This document shows positions 22,871-31,311 of a stretch of DNA of 64,000 nucleotides, in pieces (the first letter of the stretch is position 1; each line of letters begins with the position of its first letter). Location: the NCBI GenBank assembly GCA_020636005.1, contig JACJYR010000004.1, forward strand, positions 620,001 through 684,000, written 5' to 3'. Source of the stretch: Lewinellaceae bacterium. Lineage in GTDB: Bacteria; Bacteroidota; Bacteroidia; Chitinophagales; Saprospiraceae. The notes beneath the pieces are model-generated. The model ran no database searches. It was not told the origin of the DNA and saw only the letters and a program-made list of their open reading frames with translations. Both the position numbers and the translations under genes were made by a program.

Positions 22871-24553
22871 ATGAAGTTAAAATCTTTGTTGTTTGCTTTG
22901 GCAATTTCAATCCCATTCATTGGCTCGGCCCAATACTCTGCCCCACCCCCGGACAACTGGCAGCATCTCGACAAACTGAAGGATGGTTACATGGGCGTGA
23001 GCGATGATAAAGTATATGCTGAATTACTGAAAGGAAAAAAATCAAAAACGGTGGTCGTTGCAGTGCTGGATAGCGGTGTGGATGCCGAGCACGAAGACTT
23101 GAAAGACATCATGTGGGTCAACAAGGGTGAAATACCCGGCAACAACAAAGATGACGATGGCAACGGATATGTGGACGATGTGCATGGCTGGAATTTTATC
23201 GGCGGCAAGGACGGTAAAAACGTGGAGCACGACCAGTTGGAAATTACCCGCATTTATGTCGAATACAAAAAACAATTTGCCAATACCGACCCCTCCAAGC
23301 TCTCTGGCAAGGAACGCAAGCAATACGAAGAATACAAAGAGATGGAAAAAACCATCAACCAGGAACGGGAAGAGGCCACTGCCAACCTGACCCTCTATTC
23401 TTCCATGCTGAATGCTGTTGAAAGCGTGGAGAATGCGCTGGGCAAAGAGGAAGTGACCAGCAAAGACCTGGAGGGGTTCAACCCCGATGATGCGGGCCTT
23501 TCCAGGGCCGTTCAAATCATGAAAGCTATGCTCGCCGAGGGCGGATCTTCCAAAGACATCAAAGACCAAATCAAGGAAGGCGTAGATTATTACAACAGCC
23601 AGGCTAACTATAACTACAACCCTGATCTGAACGTACGCCAAATTGTGGGCGACAATTACAACGACAGCAGCGAGCGCTACTACGGCAACAACGACGTGGA
23701 AGGCCCGGATGCCAGCCACGGCACACACGTAGCAGGTATCATCGCGGCCAAACGCAACAACGGCATCGGCATGGACGGTATCGCCGACAATGTGCGCATC
23801 ATGTCCGTGCGCTGTGTGCCCGATGGGGACGAGCGGGACAAGGACGTGGCCAACGCCATCATTTATGCGGTTGACAATGGTGCCTCCGTTATCAATATGA
23901 GCTTCGGGAAAGGCTACGCTTGGGACAAAAAAGCGGTGGATAAGGCGGTGAAATATGCCATGAAAAAGGACGTCCTCCTCGTCCATGCTGCCGGCAATTC
24001 GGGCCAGGACAACGACAATACCAGCAATTTTCCCAATGATAAGTTCGAGAAGAAAGGGCTCTTCGGCCCAAAAAGAGCGAAAAACTGGATCGAAGTAGGT
24101 GCCCTGTCTTGGAAAGATGGCGAAGACATGGCCGCCACTTTTTCCAATTATGGAAAAGAAAACGTTGACTTTTTCTCTCCGGGCGTCGCAATCTATTCTA
24201 CCACGCCCAATAACAACTACGCCCATTTCGACGGCACAAGCATGGCCTCTCCAGTAGTAGCTGGCGTGGCAGCGCTTATCCGTTCTTATTACCCCGAACT
24301 GACTGCCGTTCAGGTAAAAGACATCCTGATGAACACCACCGTGATGACGCCAAACGCTAAAGTGAAACGGCCGGGCGATGGCGAACTGGTGCCTTTCAGC
24401 GACCTGTGCGTAACAGGCGGCGCAGTAAATGTGTATGAGGCGATGAAATTGGCCGCCAAAACCAAAGGCAAGAAAAAAGTACAAGCGGGCACTGGCAGCG
24501 GCGGAAATGGTGGAAGCGACAAAGCCAAAGAAGATAAAAAAGGAAGGGCCTAA
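22871..24553 (+). CDS. Secreted S8 family peptidase (subtilase)
   Basis: 560 residues with signal peptide MKLKSLLFALAISIPFIGSAQ. Catalytic triad Asp67 (VAVLDSGVDAEHED), His283 (SHGTHVAGII) and Ser457 (GTSMASPVVAG), with oxyanion Asn376 (HAAGNSG). The 215 residues between Asp and His exceed the usual 35-60: an insert of about 150 residues (roughly 115-270) is charged, helical and Asn/Tyr-rich at its end. The C-terminus (after 525) is a Lys/Gly-rich tail without a T9SS domain, so it probably stays periplasmic or exits another way. DDDGNGYVDD (94-103) may bind calcium. Single gene with its own terminator. Confidence 0.93.
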   Translation: MKLKSLLFALAISIPFIGSAQYSAPPPDNWQHLDKLKDGYMGVSDDKVYAELLKGKKSKTVVVAVLDSGVDAEHEDLKDIMWVNKGEIPGNNKDDDGNGYVDDVHGWNFIGGKDGKNVEHDQLEITRIYVEYKKQFANTDPSKLSGKERKQYEEYKEMEKTINQEREEATANLTLYSSMLNAVESVENALGKEEVTSKDLEGFNPDDAGLSRAVQIMKAMLAEGGSSKDIKDQIKEGVDYYNSQANYNYNPDLNVRQIVGDNYNDSSERYYGNNDVEGPDASHGTHVAGIIAAKRNNGIGMDGIADNVRIMSVRCVPDGDERDKDVANAIIYAVDNGASVINMSFGKGYAWDKKAVDKAVKYAMKKDVLLVHAAGNSGQDNDNTSNFPNDKFEKKGLFGPKRAKNWIEVGALSWKDGEDMAATFSNYGKENVDFFSPGVAIYSTTPNNNYAHFDGTSMASPVVAGVAALIRSYYPELTAVQVKDILMNTTVMTPNAKVKRPGDGELVPFSDLCVTGGAVNVYEAMKLAAKTKGKKKVQAGTGSGGNGGSDKAKEDKKGRA

Positions 24554-24583
24554 TCTCAAAAGGCCTACTATATGATAATGCAA

Positions 24584-24623
24584 AGAGGGCGGGCTGGATC
24601 ACCAGCCCGCCCTCTCTCTATTT
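24584..24623 (+). terminator. Terminator after the subtilase gene
   Basis: AGAGGGCGGGCTGG (24584-24597) pairs perfectly with 24602-24615 around a 4-base loop, followed by a T-rich stretch. Between it and the next gene are two AACACCTAAACAC direct repeats (about 24688-24717). Confidence 0.92.
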
Positions 24624-24721
24624 TATAAGAAAAAAATCAATTCCTGGAGCAAACGGCACAGGATTCAAAGAAACCAAGTTTAGGAAAAACACCTAAACAC
24701 AAAAACACCTAAACACATTTA

Positions 24722-25012
24722 CTACCTCACGATCACCTCCTTCACATACTCCCCGCCGAGTTCGGCATTCATCATCGCCTTGATTTTCTCTTTCTCATAG
24801 CTCATTTCCTGCTTGAGCGAAGCGGAGTTGATGGAAATGAAAAGTTTGTTTTTCCTGAACTTCAGTTCCTGGGTGTAATGGTTGATGGTGGTGCCCATTT
24901 TGTCCCGCCACACCTGGCGTATCTTGGTCTCGTTCAGCTTTTCCTTCCAGTGGAAGCTGTCCACCATCTCGTTGAGGACTTCTTTGAGGCTATGTTGGTT
25001 GTCAAGGTGCAT
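24722..25012 (-). CDS. DUF721 / DciA-like protein
   Basis: 96 residues: HSLKEVLNEMVDSFHWKEKLNETKI, then VWRDKMGTTINHYTQELKFRKNKLFISI and LKQEMSYEKEKI. This is the DUF721 pattern (W..xG..i..ht..l.f..g.L.V.v.s..w..eL). DciA, a member, helps load the replicative helicase in many bacteria; whether this short Bacteroidota version does so is not shown. Single gene. Confidence 0.85.
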   Translation of the reverse strand: MHLDNQHSLKEVLNEMVDSFHWKEKLNETKIRQVWRDKMGTTINHYTQELKFRKNKLFISINSASLKQEMSYEKEKIKAMMNAELGGEYVKEVIVR

Positions 25013-25381
25013 CCGCTGTTTTTTCTTAAAAAATGGATTTTTCTATAATGATTTGCCAAATATAGGGGAGTTAATCCTATCTTCGCACTGTTCAAATATC
25101 CTCCCACGACTATTGGGATTTTTTTTCCTACCATACTGAGAAAGCCTACCACAACTTAAGTTTCCATATTATTATCAATCCCACTTTCCGATTAAGAGTT
25201 TGCCCTATTAGCACAGGGTGATTGTGTCTTTTTCCCACATCCTAACCCATTCGGACACACACACCACACACCATGTGGCCCTTCCTTGCCTTGGCATGGA
25301 GGGGCTTTTTGATTTACGATTGAACGATTGATGCTTTGAGTGCAATCGTAAATCGTCATTCGTAAATCGTAAATCAAAACA
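25013..25381. repeat. Intergenic region with a heptamer array at the 3' end of the VWA gene
   Basis: 25344-25378 holds AATCGTA, AATCGTC, ATTCGTA, AATCGTA, AATCAAA, preceded by a complementary GATTTACGATT at 25311-25321, so it can fold. It starts three bases past the VWA stop codon. A GC-rich imperfect palindrome lies at 25275-25306. The rest (25013-25270) shows no gene. Confidence 0.75.
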
Positions 25382-26479
25382 TCACCTCTTCTTGCGCTTG
25401 TTGTTTTTGTAATCCAGAAAGATAAACTCGCCCAATCCTTGCAAGCTGCTGTAAAACGCCTTCCCATTATTTGCTTTGGTAAACTGATCCACGAAGCGCA
25501 CCAGGTAAGGGTCACGGGCAATCATGAAGGTCGTGATGGGGACGTTCATTTTACGGCATTTGGTGGCCAGGTTCAGCGTCCTCGTTACGATTTTGCGGTC
25601 GAGGCCAAAACTGTTCTTGTAGTAGCTTTTGCCTTTTTTGATGCAGGTAGGCTTGCCATCGGTGATCATGAAAATCTGCTTGTTCGGGTTCCGACGTTTG
25701 CGGAGTATCTCCATGGCCAGTTCGAGCCCTGCCACGGTGTTCGTATGATAGGGCCCCACCTGCAGGTAGGGCAAATCTTTGATGTCAATTTGCCAGGCAT
25801 CGTTGCCAAAAACGAGAATATCCAAGGTATCTTTTGGGTAGCGGGTCGTGATGAGTTCCGAAAGTGCAAGCGCCACTTTTTTGGCAGGCGTGATGCGGTC
25901 TTCCCCATAGAGAATCATGGAGTGTGAAATGTCAATCATCAGCGCTGTGCTGGTCTGGCTTTGGTAAAACGTTTCCTGTACCTCCAGGTCGTCCGGTGTC
26001 AGCTGGAACTCATCGATGCCGTGGTTGATATGGGCGTTGCGGAGGCTTTCGGAGACGGCGATGCTCTCCAGGCTGTCGCCAAATTCGTAGGGGCGAAGCT
26101 CGGATGCCCGCTCGTCGCCACGGCCATCGTATTTGGTAGAGTGGTTGCCCTGCTTGGTTTTTTTCAGTTGGCCAAATATTTCTTCCAGGGCTTGCCTGCG
26201 CAGTGCAATTTCCATTTTGGAAGTGGGGATATGGCCTGGCTGCCCGTTCACTTCGCCATTGGTGATGTAGCCATTGTCTATTAAATCCTGTATGAAATCG
26301 GCCATGCCGTACTCCTCGTTGGTCAGGCCGTATTGCCGGTCCAGCTCCGTCAGCCAGGAAAGGGCTTCGCTCACATCACCAGAGGTGTGCAGCAGCAATT
26401 CCTGAAAGAGTTTCAACAACCTTTCAAAAATGGATTCTCCTTGTCCGGGTACGTATTCTGAAAAATGCCAGCCTATCAT
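25382..26479 (-). CDS. VWA domain protein (CoxE / chelatase-partner type)
   Basis: 365 residues. An N-terminal helical region (1-100), a linker ending in ELRPYEFGDSLESIAVSESLRNA (127-149), then a von Willebrand A domain with MIDAS motif DISHS (183-187), TDGKPT near residue 290 and a C-terminal basic tail. Such proteins work with MoxR/ChlI-type AAA ATPases as chaperone-like pairs, but no AAA gene is adjacent. Cytoplasmic: no signal peptide. It ends next to a heptamer array. Confidence 0.85.
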   Translation of the reverse strand: MIGWHFSEYVPGQGESIFERLLKLFQELLLHTSGDVSEALSWLTELDRQYGLTNEEYGMADFIQDLIDNGYITNGEVNGQPGHIPTSKMEIALRRQALEEIFGQLKKTKQGNHSTKYDGRGDERASELRPYEFGDSLESIAVSESLRNAHINHGIDEFQLTPDDLEVQETFYQSQTSTALMIDISHSMILYGEDRITPAKKVALALSELITTRYPKDTLDILVFGNDAWQIDIKDLPYLQVGPYHTNTVAGLELAMEILRKRRNPNKQIFMITDGKPTCIKKGKSYYKNSFGLDRKIVTRTLNLATKCRKMNVPITTFMIARDPYLVRFVDQFTKANNGKAFYSSLQGLGEFIFLDYKNNKRKKR

Positions 26480-26484
26480 AATTC

Positions 26485-26516
26485 AATGAGTGAATGATAA
26501 AATGAGGGAATGAGTG
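26485..26516. repeat. Four 8-bp units upstream of the VWA gene
   Basis: AATGAGTG, AATGATAA, AATGAGGG, AATGAGTG in tandem. This is an 8-bp relative of the 7-bp arrays in the window, between two minus-strand genes. Confidence 0.75.
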
Positions 26517-26565
26517 AAATTGGGGCAAAAGCGCCGCTCTAATTACAAACGGAAAGGGCAAATGT

Positions 26566-26967
26566 TTACTCCACCACCTCAACTTCATTGACCAAATAAG
26601 GCGTATCGCCTTCCCAGGGGAACATCCGGTTGAACTGTTTGTAGTGTAGCCGGACGACCTTGCCTTCCATCTTGTCCAGTTTGTCGGCCACTTCTTTTTT
26701 CCGAACAGAAAAGCTCCAGATTTGGTTGGCCATCGCCGTGCCGGGGGAGGGATTGGCGATGCCGCCCTGGTTGATTTCCCCTTCATAGGTTTTAAAAATG
26801 TAGCCCTTGCGGGAAAATTTGATCAAGGTGCCGGCCCGGTAGCCATCACTGAATACTGCGTAGTATTGAAAATAAACGACCGTGCCGAGGCCCAGTAAGA
26901 CGATGAGGCCGATCCAGCCGAAAAATTTCTTCCATTTGAAATTGCTGAAGGAATTGCGAAAGCTCAT
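26566..26967 (-). CDS. Small membrane-anchored protein, Bacteroidota-specific family
   Basis: 133 residues from the ATG at 26965-26967 (MSFRNSFSNFKWKK); a further upstream start would add an unconvincing leader. One membrane helix (about 14-32, GWIGLIVLLGLGTVVYFQYY), then a beta-rich extracytoplasmic domain with the conserved-looking SDGYRAGTLIKFSRKGYIFKTYEGEI. I recall this family as a common Bacteroidota hypothetical. No enzymatic motif is visible. It is on the same strand as pdeM upstream, separated by 41 bp. Confidence 0.75.
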   Translation of the reverse strand: MSFRNSFSNFKWKKFFGWIGLIVLLGLGTVVYFQYYAVFSDGYRAGTLIKFSRKGYIFKTYEGEINQGGIANPSPGTAMANQIWSFSVRKKEVADKLDKMEGKVVRLHYKQFNRMFPWEGDTPYLVNEVEVVE

Positions 26968-27008
26968 GTTTTGTGTTTTTAGTTGGGCCAAAAGTACGAT
27001 GGGTTGTT

Positions 27009-27662
27009 TCAAAAAGGTATCAATTCCCCGTCAGCGATGGCGATGATTTTTTCCCCGGCTTGTGGTTTCACCAAAAACAAACCTGTAAAGGCACTGAAAG
27101 CCGGCAATACGAGGCAATCCTTCGGGAGCCAAAAACAGGGCAACCGCAGTCGTTGCCGACCGTTTCCCTCAACGAGGATACCCGGATGCAGGTGGCCTGA
27201 AATGGTAAAACGTTCTCCCTCAGCCGTTTCCGGAGGTTGATGGTAAAAAACAACATTGTCCAGGCCGTAGCCATCCTGTTCCAGCTGCACCCCCATTTCC
27301 CCGTATTTTTCCTTTTTTAAAATATCGTGGTTGCCTTTTACCAAAACCACCTCCTGCTGGGAATGGGCCTCCCGCCAGCGTTTAAATTTGTCCAAATCGC
27401 TATTGGCCGCTGAGTGGAACATATCCCCCACGACAATGATTTTTTTAGGGTCAAATTCCCCCACCAATTCCCCCAGCCGGCTCAAATCTTCCTCCTGCAC
27501 CTGCTCCGGAATTGGGATCCCCGCCTTCCTGAAATGCCCCCCTTTCCCGATATGCAAATCAGAAAGCACCAGCGCCCGCTGCCCCTCCCAATAAACCGCC
27601 CTTCCTGCAGACAGGAAAAAAGACTGGCCCAATAAACTATACTGTAAGATTTTTTGCATCAT
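27009..27662 (-). CDS. pdeM: Ligase-associated DNA damage response phosphoesterase PdeM
   Basis: 217 residues, calcineurin-like metallophosphoesterase. Metal-binding motifs: LVLSDLHIGKGGHFRK, VVGDMFHSAANSD, LVKGNHD and SGHLHPG. This type is the phosphoesterase (MPE) of the four-enzyme bacterial repair cluster with Lhr-type helicase, MBL exonuclease and ATP ligase; it is a manganese-dependent nuclease in characterised members. Two adjacent ATG codons (27660-27662, 27657-27659) are possible starts; a TTG lies one codon upstream. The spacer to the helicase gene consists wholly of nine 7-bp units. Confidence 0.92.
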   Translation of the reverse strand: MMQKILQYSLLGQSFFLSAGRAVYWEGQRALVLSDLHIGKGGHFRKAGIPIPEQVQEEDLSRLGELVGEFDPKKIIVVGDMFHSAANSDLDKFKRWREAHSQQEVVLVKGNHDILKKEKYGEMGVQLEQDGYGLDNVVFYHQPPETAEGERFTISGHLHPGILVEGNGRQRLRLPCFWLPKDCLVLPAFSAFTGLFLVKPQAGEKIIAIADGELIPF

Positions 27663-27663
27663 C

Positions 27664-27726
27664 AACCATTAACCATTAACCATTAACCATTAATCATTAA
27701 CCATTTATCATTAACCATTTATCATT
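27664..27726. repeat. Nine-unit heptamer array filling the helicase-pdeM spacer
   Basis: Nine exact 7-bp units: AACCATT x4, AATCATT, AACCATT, TATCATT, AACCATT, TATCATT. It starts one base from the pdeM start codon and its last base is the first base (plus strand) of the helicase stop codon. On the coding strand each unit reads AATGGTT or AATGATA and so contains an ATG. Confidence 0.95.
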
Positions 27727-30284
27727 CACCCCGCCTGCACCTGCATCCGCTTCACCCGCTCCGCCAGTTTTTCGCTGCTCAGGTTTTCCCGCATACTGTC
27801 CACTTTGATGGGAAAGGCGAAAGGCGTAAATTTTCCGGGATGATGGAATAGTATTTTTCCCGTAGAAATGCGCTCCAGCGCCGCCCGCAGCCGGACTTCT
27901 TCCAATTGAAAATCAAACACCTCCTGATAGGCCTGGCGAAGCAGCAGGTTGTCGGGGTCGTATTCCGCAAAAACATCAAAAATAAGCGAAGACGAAGATT
28001 GCAGGTGCTTGTCCTGCTTGTATTTGCCGGGGTAACCCTGGAAAACCAAACCGGCTATCACGGCAATGTCCCTGAATTTGCGCCGGGCCATCTCCACCGA
28101 ATTGATGCTCCGTTGGATGTCGTCAAACAGGTTTTCTGTGGTAAAAAGTGCCGCCAGGTTTGCCTCCTCCAGCGGAATCGGCTGATCGGACAGCAGTTCA
28201 AACCCGTAGTCGTTCATGGCGATGGAAAACGTAATCGGCATTTTTAGGCTCAACCGGTAGGCCAGCAGAGCGCCCATTACCTCATGCACCAGCCGTCCCT
28301 CGAAAGGATAGACAAACAGGTGGTGGCCATCTTTGGTATGGATGTATTCCATGAGCGTTTCTCCTTCGGAAGGAATGGCCGAGCGCTCACTTTGCAGATT
28401 AAAAAGCGGTGCAAGTGCCTGTATTTCAATAGAATCCGAATCGCCTTGCGCTGCCTGCTGAATGACGTTGCGCAGCGTTTCCCCCAGGTTGGAACTTAGC
28501 GGTATGCGCCCGCCGAGCCAACTGGGCACCTTTGCGTTTTTGACCTTGGAACGCCGCACATAGACCGTCATTTCTTTGATTTGTACAAATTCCAGCGTCC
28601 GCCCGGCGAGCGAAAAGACATCGCCGGCCTTCATTTTGGAGATAAACCGCTCTTCCACTGTGCCGATAAAACCACCTTTCAGGTATTTCACCTTCATCAC
28701 CGCATCGCTCACGATAGTGCCGATGTGGAGGCGGTGGCGCATGGCCGTTCGTTTGGAGGCGATACGCCAGGTGCCGTCAGCGCCTTTTTCCACTTTTTGA
28801 AATTCCTCATAAGCATTCAGCGAGCCACCCGTGGAGATGAAGGCCAGCACCCATTCCCACTCGTCCACGGTCATGTATTGAAAACAGTGGGTGGATAAAA
28901 CTTCTTCCAGTATTTCGTCGGGCCGAAATCCCTCGCCAACCGCAAGCGTACAGAGGTATTGCACCAACACATCGAAGCACATCACGTAGGGTTGCCGTTG
29001 CTCAACCGTTTGGTTTTCAATGGCTTGTTTCAACGCTGCCGCCTCGGCCAATTCCAGGGAATGGGTGGGGAGGAAATAGATTTTGCTGACATCGTGGGGC
29101 GCATGGCCACTCCGGCCAGCCCGTTGCAGGAAGCGGGCCACGCCCTTTGGGCTGCCGATTTGGATGACCGTGTCCACGGGCCGGAAGTCCACGCCGAGGT
29201 CGAGGCTGGCGGTGGTCACCACTGCTTTCAGGAGGCCTTCGCTTAGTGCATTTTCCACCCAATCACGCAGTTCCCGGTCAATGGAGGAGTGGTGGAGCGC
29301 CAGTAGCCCGGCCAGGTCGGGGTGGGCATCGAGCAGTGTGTGGTACCAGATTTCCGACTGGCTGCGGGTATTGGTGAAAATGAGGGTCGTCCGGCTTTTT
29401 TCAATGATGGGAAAAACCTTGTCCAGCAGCTTGATGCCCAAATGCCCAGCCCAGGGAAAGCGCTCGATTTCGTCGGGAAGGATGCTCTCCACGATGGTTC
29501 TTTTCTGCATATCGGTTTTGACAAAAACACCCTTTTCGTGGTCGTTGCCCAGTAAAACCTGCTGTGCCTCTTCCAGGTTTCCAATCGTAGCGGAGATACC
29601 CCATACCCTCAATGTACTACCAAGCTCCTGCTTGGTAGCCGCTCGGTTGGCGATATTTTTCAACCTGCTCAATGCCAGTTCTACCAGCACCCCCCGCTTG
29701 CTGCCGAGCAGGTCGTGCCACTCGTCCACCACCACCGCCTGTAGGCTTTTTAATACAGCGGGATGACCTTTCTGGGCCAGTAAAATATGGAGGCTTTCCG
29801 GTGTGGTGATAAGGATTTCCGGCATTTGTTTCTTCTGCCGCTGCCGTTCGGCACTGGAGGTGTCGCCGCTGCGCAAGCCGATTTCCCAGGGCAGGCCTAT
29901 TTCGGAGCAAACCTCCTGCATAGCTTTTTGGATGTCCCTGGCCAGGGCACGGAGCGGTGTGATCCAGAGCATTTGCAGGCCGTTTTTTTTTCGGTCTTTC
30001 CAATCGGGATGCTGGTTTATCCAGTCAATGAGGATGGGCAGGAAAAGGGCAAAAGTTTTACCACAGCCCGTGGGAGCGTTCAGCAGGCCGCTTTTGCCGT
30101 TGAGGAAGTGCTGCCAGGCTGTTTCCTGAAAGGGGAACGGGTGCTGGTTTTTGGAAGCAAACCAGTCGAGTAAAATTTTGTAGCCAGGCGTATCTTTCAA
30201 GTACAACTGTTTGGTGCTGTGAAATTCAGGATCGAATAAAAAAAACCTTCCCTCTCTGGGGATTCCGATGTTCGAAAGGGACAT
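27726..30284 (-). CDS. Ligase-associated Lhr-type DEXH helicase
   Basis: 852 residues, superfamily 2 helicase of the Lhr-core class. Motif I APTGCGKT (70-77), Ia TPLRALARDI (109-118), II DEWH (187-190), III SATIG (231-235), then the second RecA domain with TTASLDLGVDFR and QRAGRSGH, followed by winged-helix and Lhr-specific C-terminal domains. In characterised clusters it is a 3'-5' ATP-dependent DNA helicase. Residues 214-223 (RAATKQELGS) are encoded by a short palindrome and look inserted before LRVWGISAT. It is divergent from the Rpn-family gene (70-bp gap) that separates it from the ligase. The exact start is uncertain; ATG at 30282-30284 is used. Confidence 0.93.
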   Translation of the reverse strand: MSLSNIGIPREGRFFLFDPEFHSTKQLYLKDTPGYKILLDWFASKNQHPFPFQETAWQHFLNGKSGLLNAPTGCGKTFALFLPILIDWINQHPDWKDRKKNGLQMLWITPLRALARDIQKAMQEVCSEIGLPWEIGLRSGDTSSAERQRQKKQMPEILITTPESLHILLAQKGHPAVLKSLQAVVVDEWHDLLGSKRGVLVELALSRLKNIANRAATKQELGSTLRVWGISATIGNLEEAQQVLLGNDHEKGVFVKTDMQKRTIVESILPDEIERFPWAGHLGIKLLDKVFPIIEKSRTTLIFTNTRSQSEIWYHTLLDAHPDLAGLLALHHSSIDRELRDWVENALSEGLLKAVVTTASLDLGVDFRPVDTVIQIGSPKGVARFLQRAGRSGHAPHDVSKIYFLPTHSLELAEAAALKQAIENQTVEQRQPYVMCFDVLVQYLCTLAVGEGFRPDEILEEVLSTHCFQYMTVDEWEWVLAFISTGGSLNAYEEFQKVEKGADGTWRIASKRTAMRHRLHIGTIVSDAVMKVKYLKGGFIGTVEERFISKMKAGDVFSLAGRTLEFVQIKEMTVYVRRSKVKNAKVPSWLGGRIPLSSNLGETLRNVIQQAAQGDSDSIEIQALAPLFNLQSERSAIPSEGETLMEYIHTKDGHHLFVYPFEGRLVHEVMGALLAYRLSLKMPITFSIAMNDYGFELLSDQPIPLEEANLAALFTTENLFDDIQRSINSVEMARRKFRDIAVIAGLVFQGYPGKYKQDKHLQSSSSLIFDVFAEYDPDNLLLRQAYQEVFDFQLEEVRLRAALERISTGKILFHHPGKFTPFAFPIKVDSMRENLSSEKLAERVKRMQVQAG
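29617..29638 (-). repeat. In-frame palindrome inside the Lhr-type helicase gene
   Basis: CTACCAAGC (29617-29625) pairs with GCTTGGTAG (29630-29638) around TCCT. It encodes part of RAATKQELGST just before the conserved motif III strand. The frame is kept. Confidence 0.65.
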
Positions 30285-30354
30285 TATTTTTACATCGGTA
30301 CCTGGAGGAAAGATTAGCTTTGGATTTGCATACTTTCAGAAAACTACAGGCACT

Positions 30355-31308
30355 ATGGCAAAACACAAAAGACCTGTCCCTACGCCGCACGATATTTTCT
30401 TCAGGGCAGTGTTTCAAATGAAGGAGGTAGCCGTCGAACTGGTACAAAACTACCTGCCGGAAAACTTCACCTCCGAACTGGATTTCAACTCTTTCGAACT
30501 GGACAGGGATGCCTACCAAAACGAGGAACTGAAACAATATTTCTCCGACCTGGTTTACCTAGTCCGCCTCCGCAACGGGCAGCCACTTCGCATAGCTTTA
30601 TTGTTTGAACATAAAAGCGGCAAACCGGCCCAGCAACTTCCCGAACACATCCAAATCCTCAACTACAAAACAAGTATCTGGTCGGACGACCGGAAGCAAA
30701 GCCGTCCGCCTACTTTTGTTTATCCCATCATCATCCACCACGGGACGAGCCGCTGGAAGCACAGGCCGTTTTGGTCGGTGTTCAACAATCTCCCAGAAAA
30801 CTGGCGTGGCTATGTGGACGAAATCAAATACCACCTCATTGATTTGACCCAAATCAACGACGAGGAAATCATTTCAAAAGGGCAAAATACCTTCCTCGGC
30901 ACCACGTTCCTTTCGATGAAACACGCTTTCGACCTGAACTTTTTCAAACATGGTTTGCAGAAACTTTTTAATTTTGGATGGGTTAGAGCAAGTAGCACTT
31001 TGTTCGACCCCTATTCAAAGGCATTGTTCTTTTACCTTGAAAATTTAACCGGTATGAAAGTCAAAGAATTTAAACATCAAGTAAGCGACGAGGAATTGTT
31101 AAGGATGTGGGACGAAGTAACCATCCCTTCGGTGTTTGAAGAAGGCATCGAGAAAGGCATCGAGAAAAAAACTCGGGAAATTGTAATGAATATGCTCAAT
31201 AACCTACCCGAGTTTACCGATGAAAAAATTGCGAACCTTGCTGGCACCAATGCTGACTTCGTCAAAAAATGCCGTCATGAATTAGCAAAATCCAACAAAA
31301 AAAACTGA
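30355..31308 (+). CDS. Rpn family recombination-promoting nuclease / putative transposase
   Basis: 317 residues from the ATG at 30355 (MAKHKRPVPT). The N-terminal PD-(D/E)XK core of the Rpn/YhgA (PF04754-type) family is visible: HDIFFRAVFQ (12-21), ELKQYFSDLVYLV (58-70, with D65), LRIALLFEHKSGKP (78-91, E85-x-K87) and a YPIIIHHG strand. The C-terminus has a charged repeat (EEGIEKGIEKK) typical of the family and ends EKIANLAGTNADFVKKCRHEL. E. coli relatives promote RecA-independent recombination and cut DNA. It is inserted on the opposite strand between the ligase and helicase genes of the repair cluster, with stops only three bases apart from the ligase. Confidence 0.88.
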   Translation: MAKHKRPVPTPHDIFFRAVFQMKEVAVELVQNYLPENFTSELDFNSFELDRDAYQNEELKQYFSDLVYLVRLRNGQPLRIALLFEHKSGKPAQQLPEHIQILNYKTSIWSDDRKQSRPPTFVYPIIIHHGTSRWKHRPFWSVFNNLPENWRGYVDEIKYHLIDLTQINDEEIISKGQNTFLGTTFLSMKHAFDLNFFKHGLQKLFNFGWVRASSTLFDPYSKALFFYLENLTGMKVKEFKHQVSDEELLRMWDEVTIPSVFEEGIEKGIEKKTREIVMNMLNNLPEFTDEKIANLAGTNADFVKKCRHELAKSNKKN

Positions 31309-31311
31309 TTT

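Noticed and set aside
23042..24583. A 513-codon open frame antisense to the subtilase gene
   Set aside because: It is the shadow of the coding strand: no family resemblance, composition set by the complementary codons, and the subtilase on the plus strand has a full catalytic triad and signal peptide.
25192..25521. A minus-strand frame overlapping the 3' end of the VWA gene
   Set aside because: It overlaps a well-supported gene in another frame and owes its length to a palindrome and the heptamer array.
27664..27726. CRISPR array
   Set aside because: The repeats are contiguous 7-bp units without spacers; no cas genes in the window.
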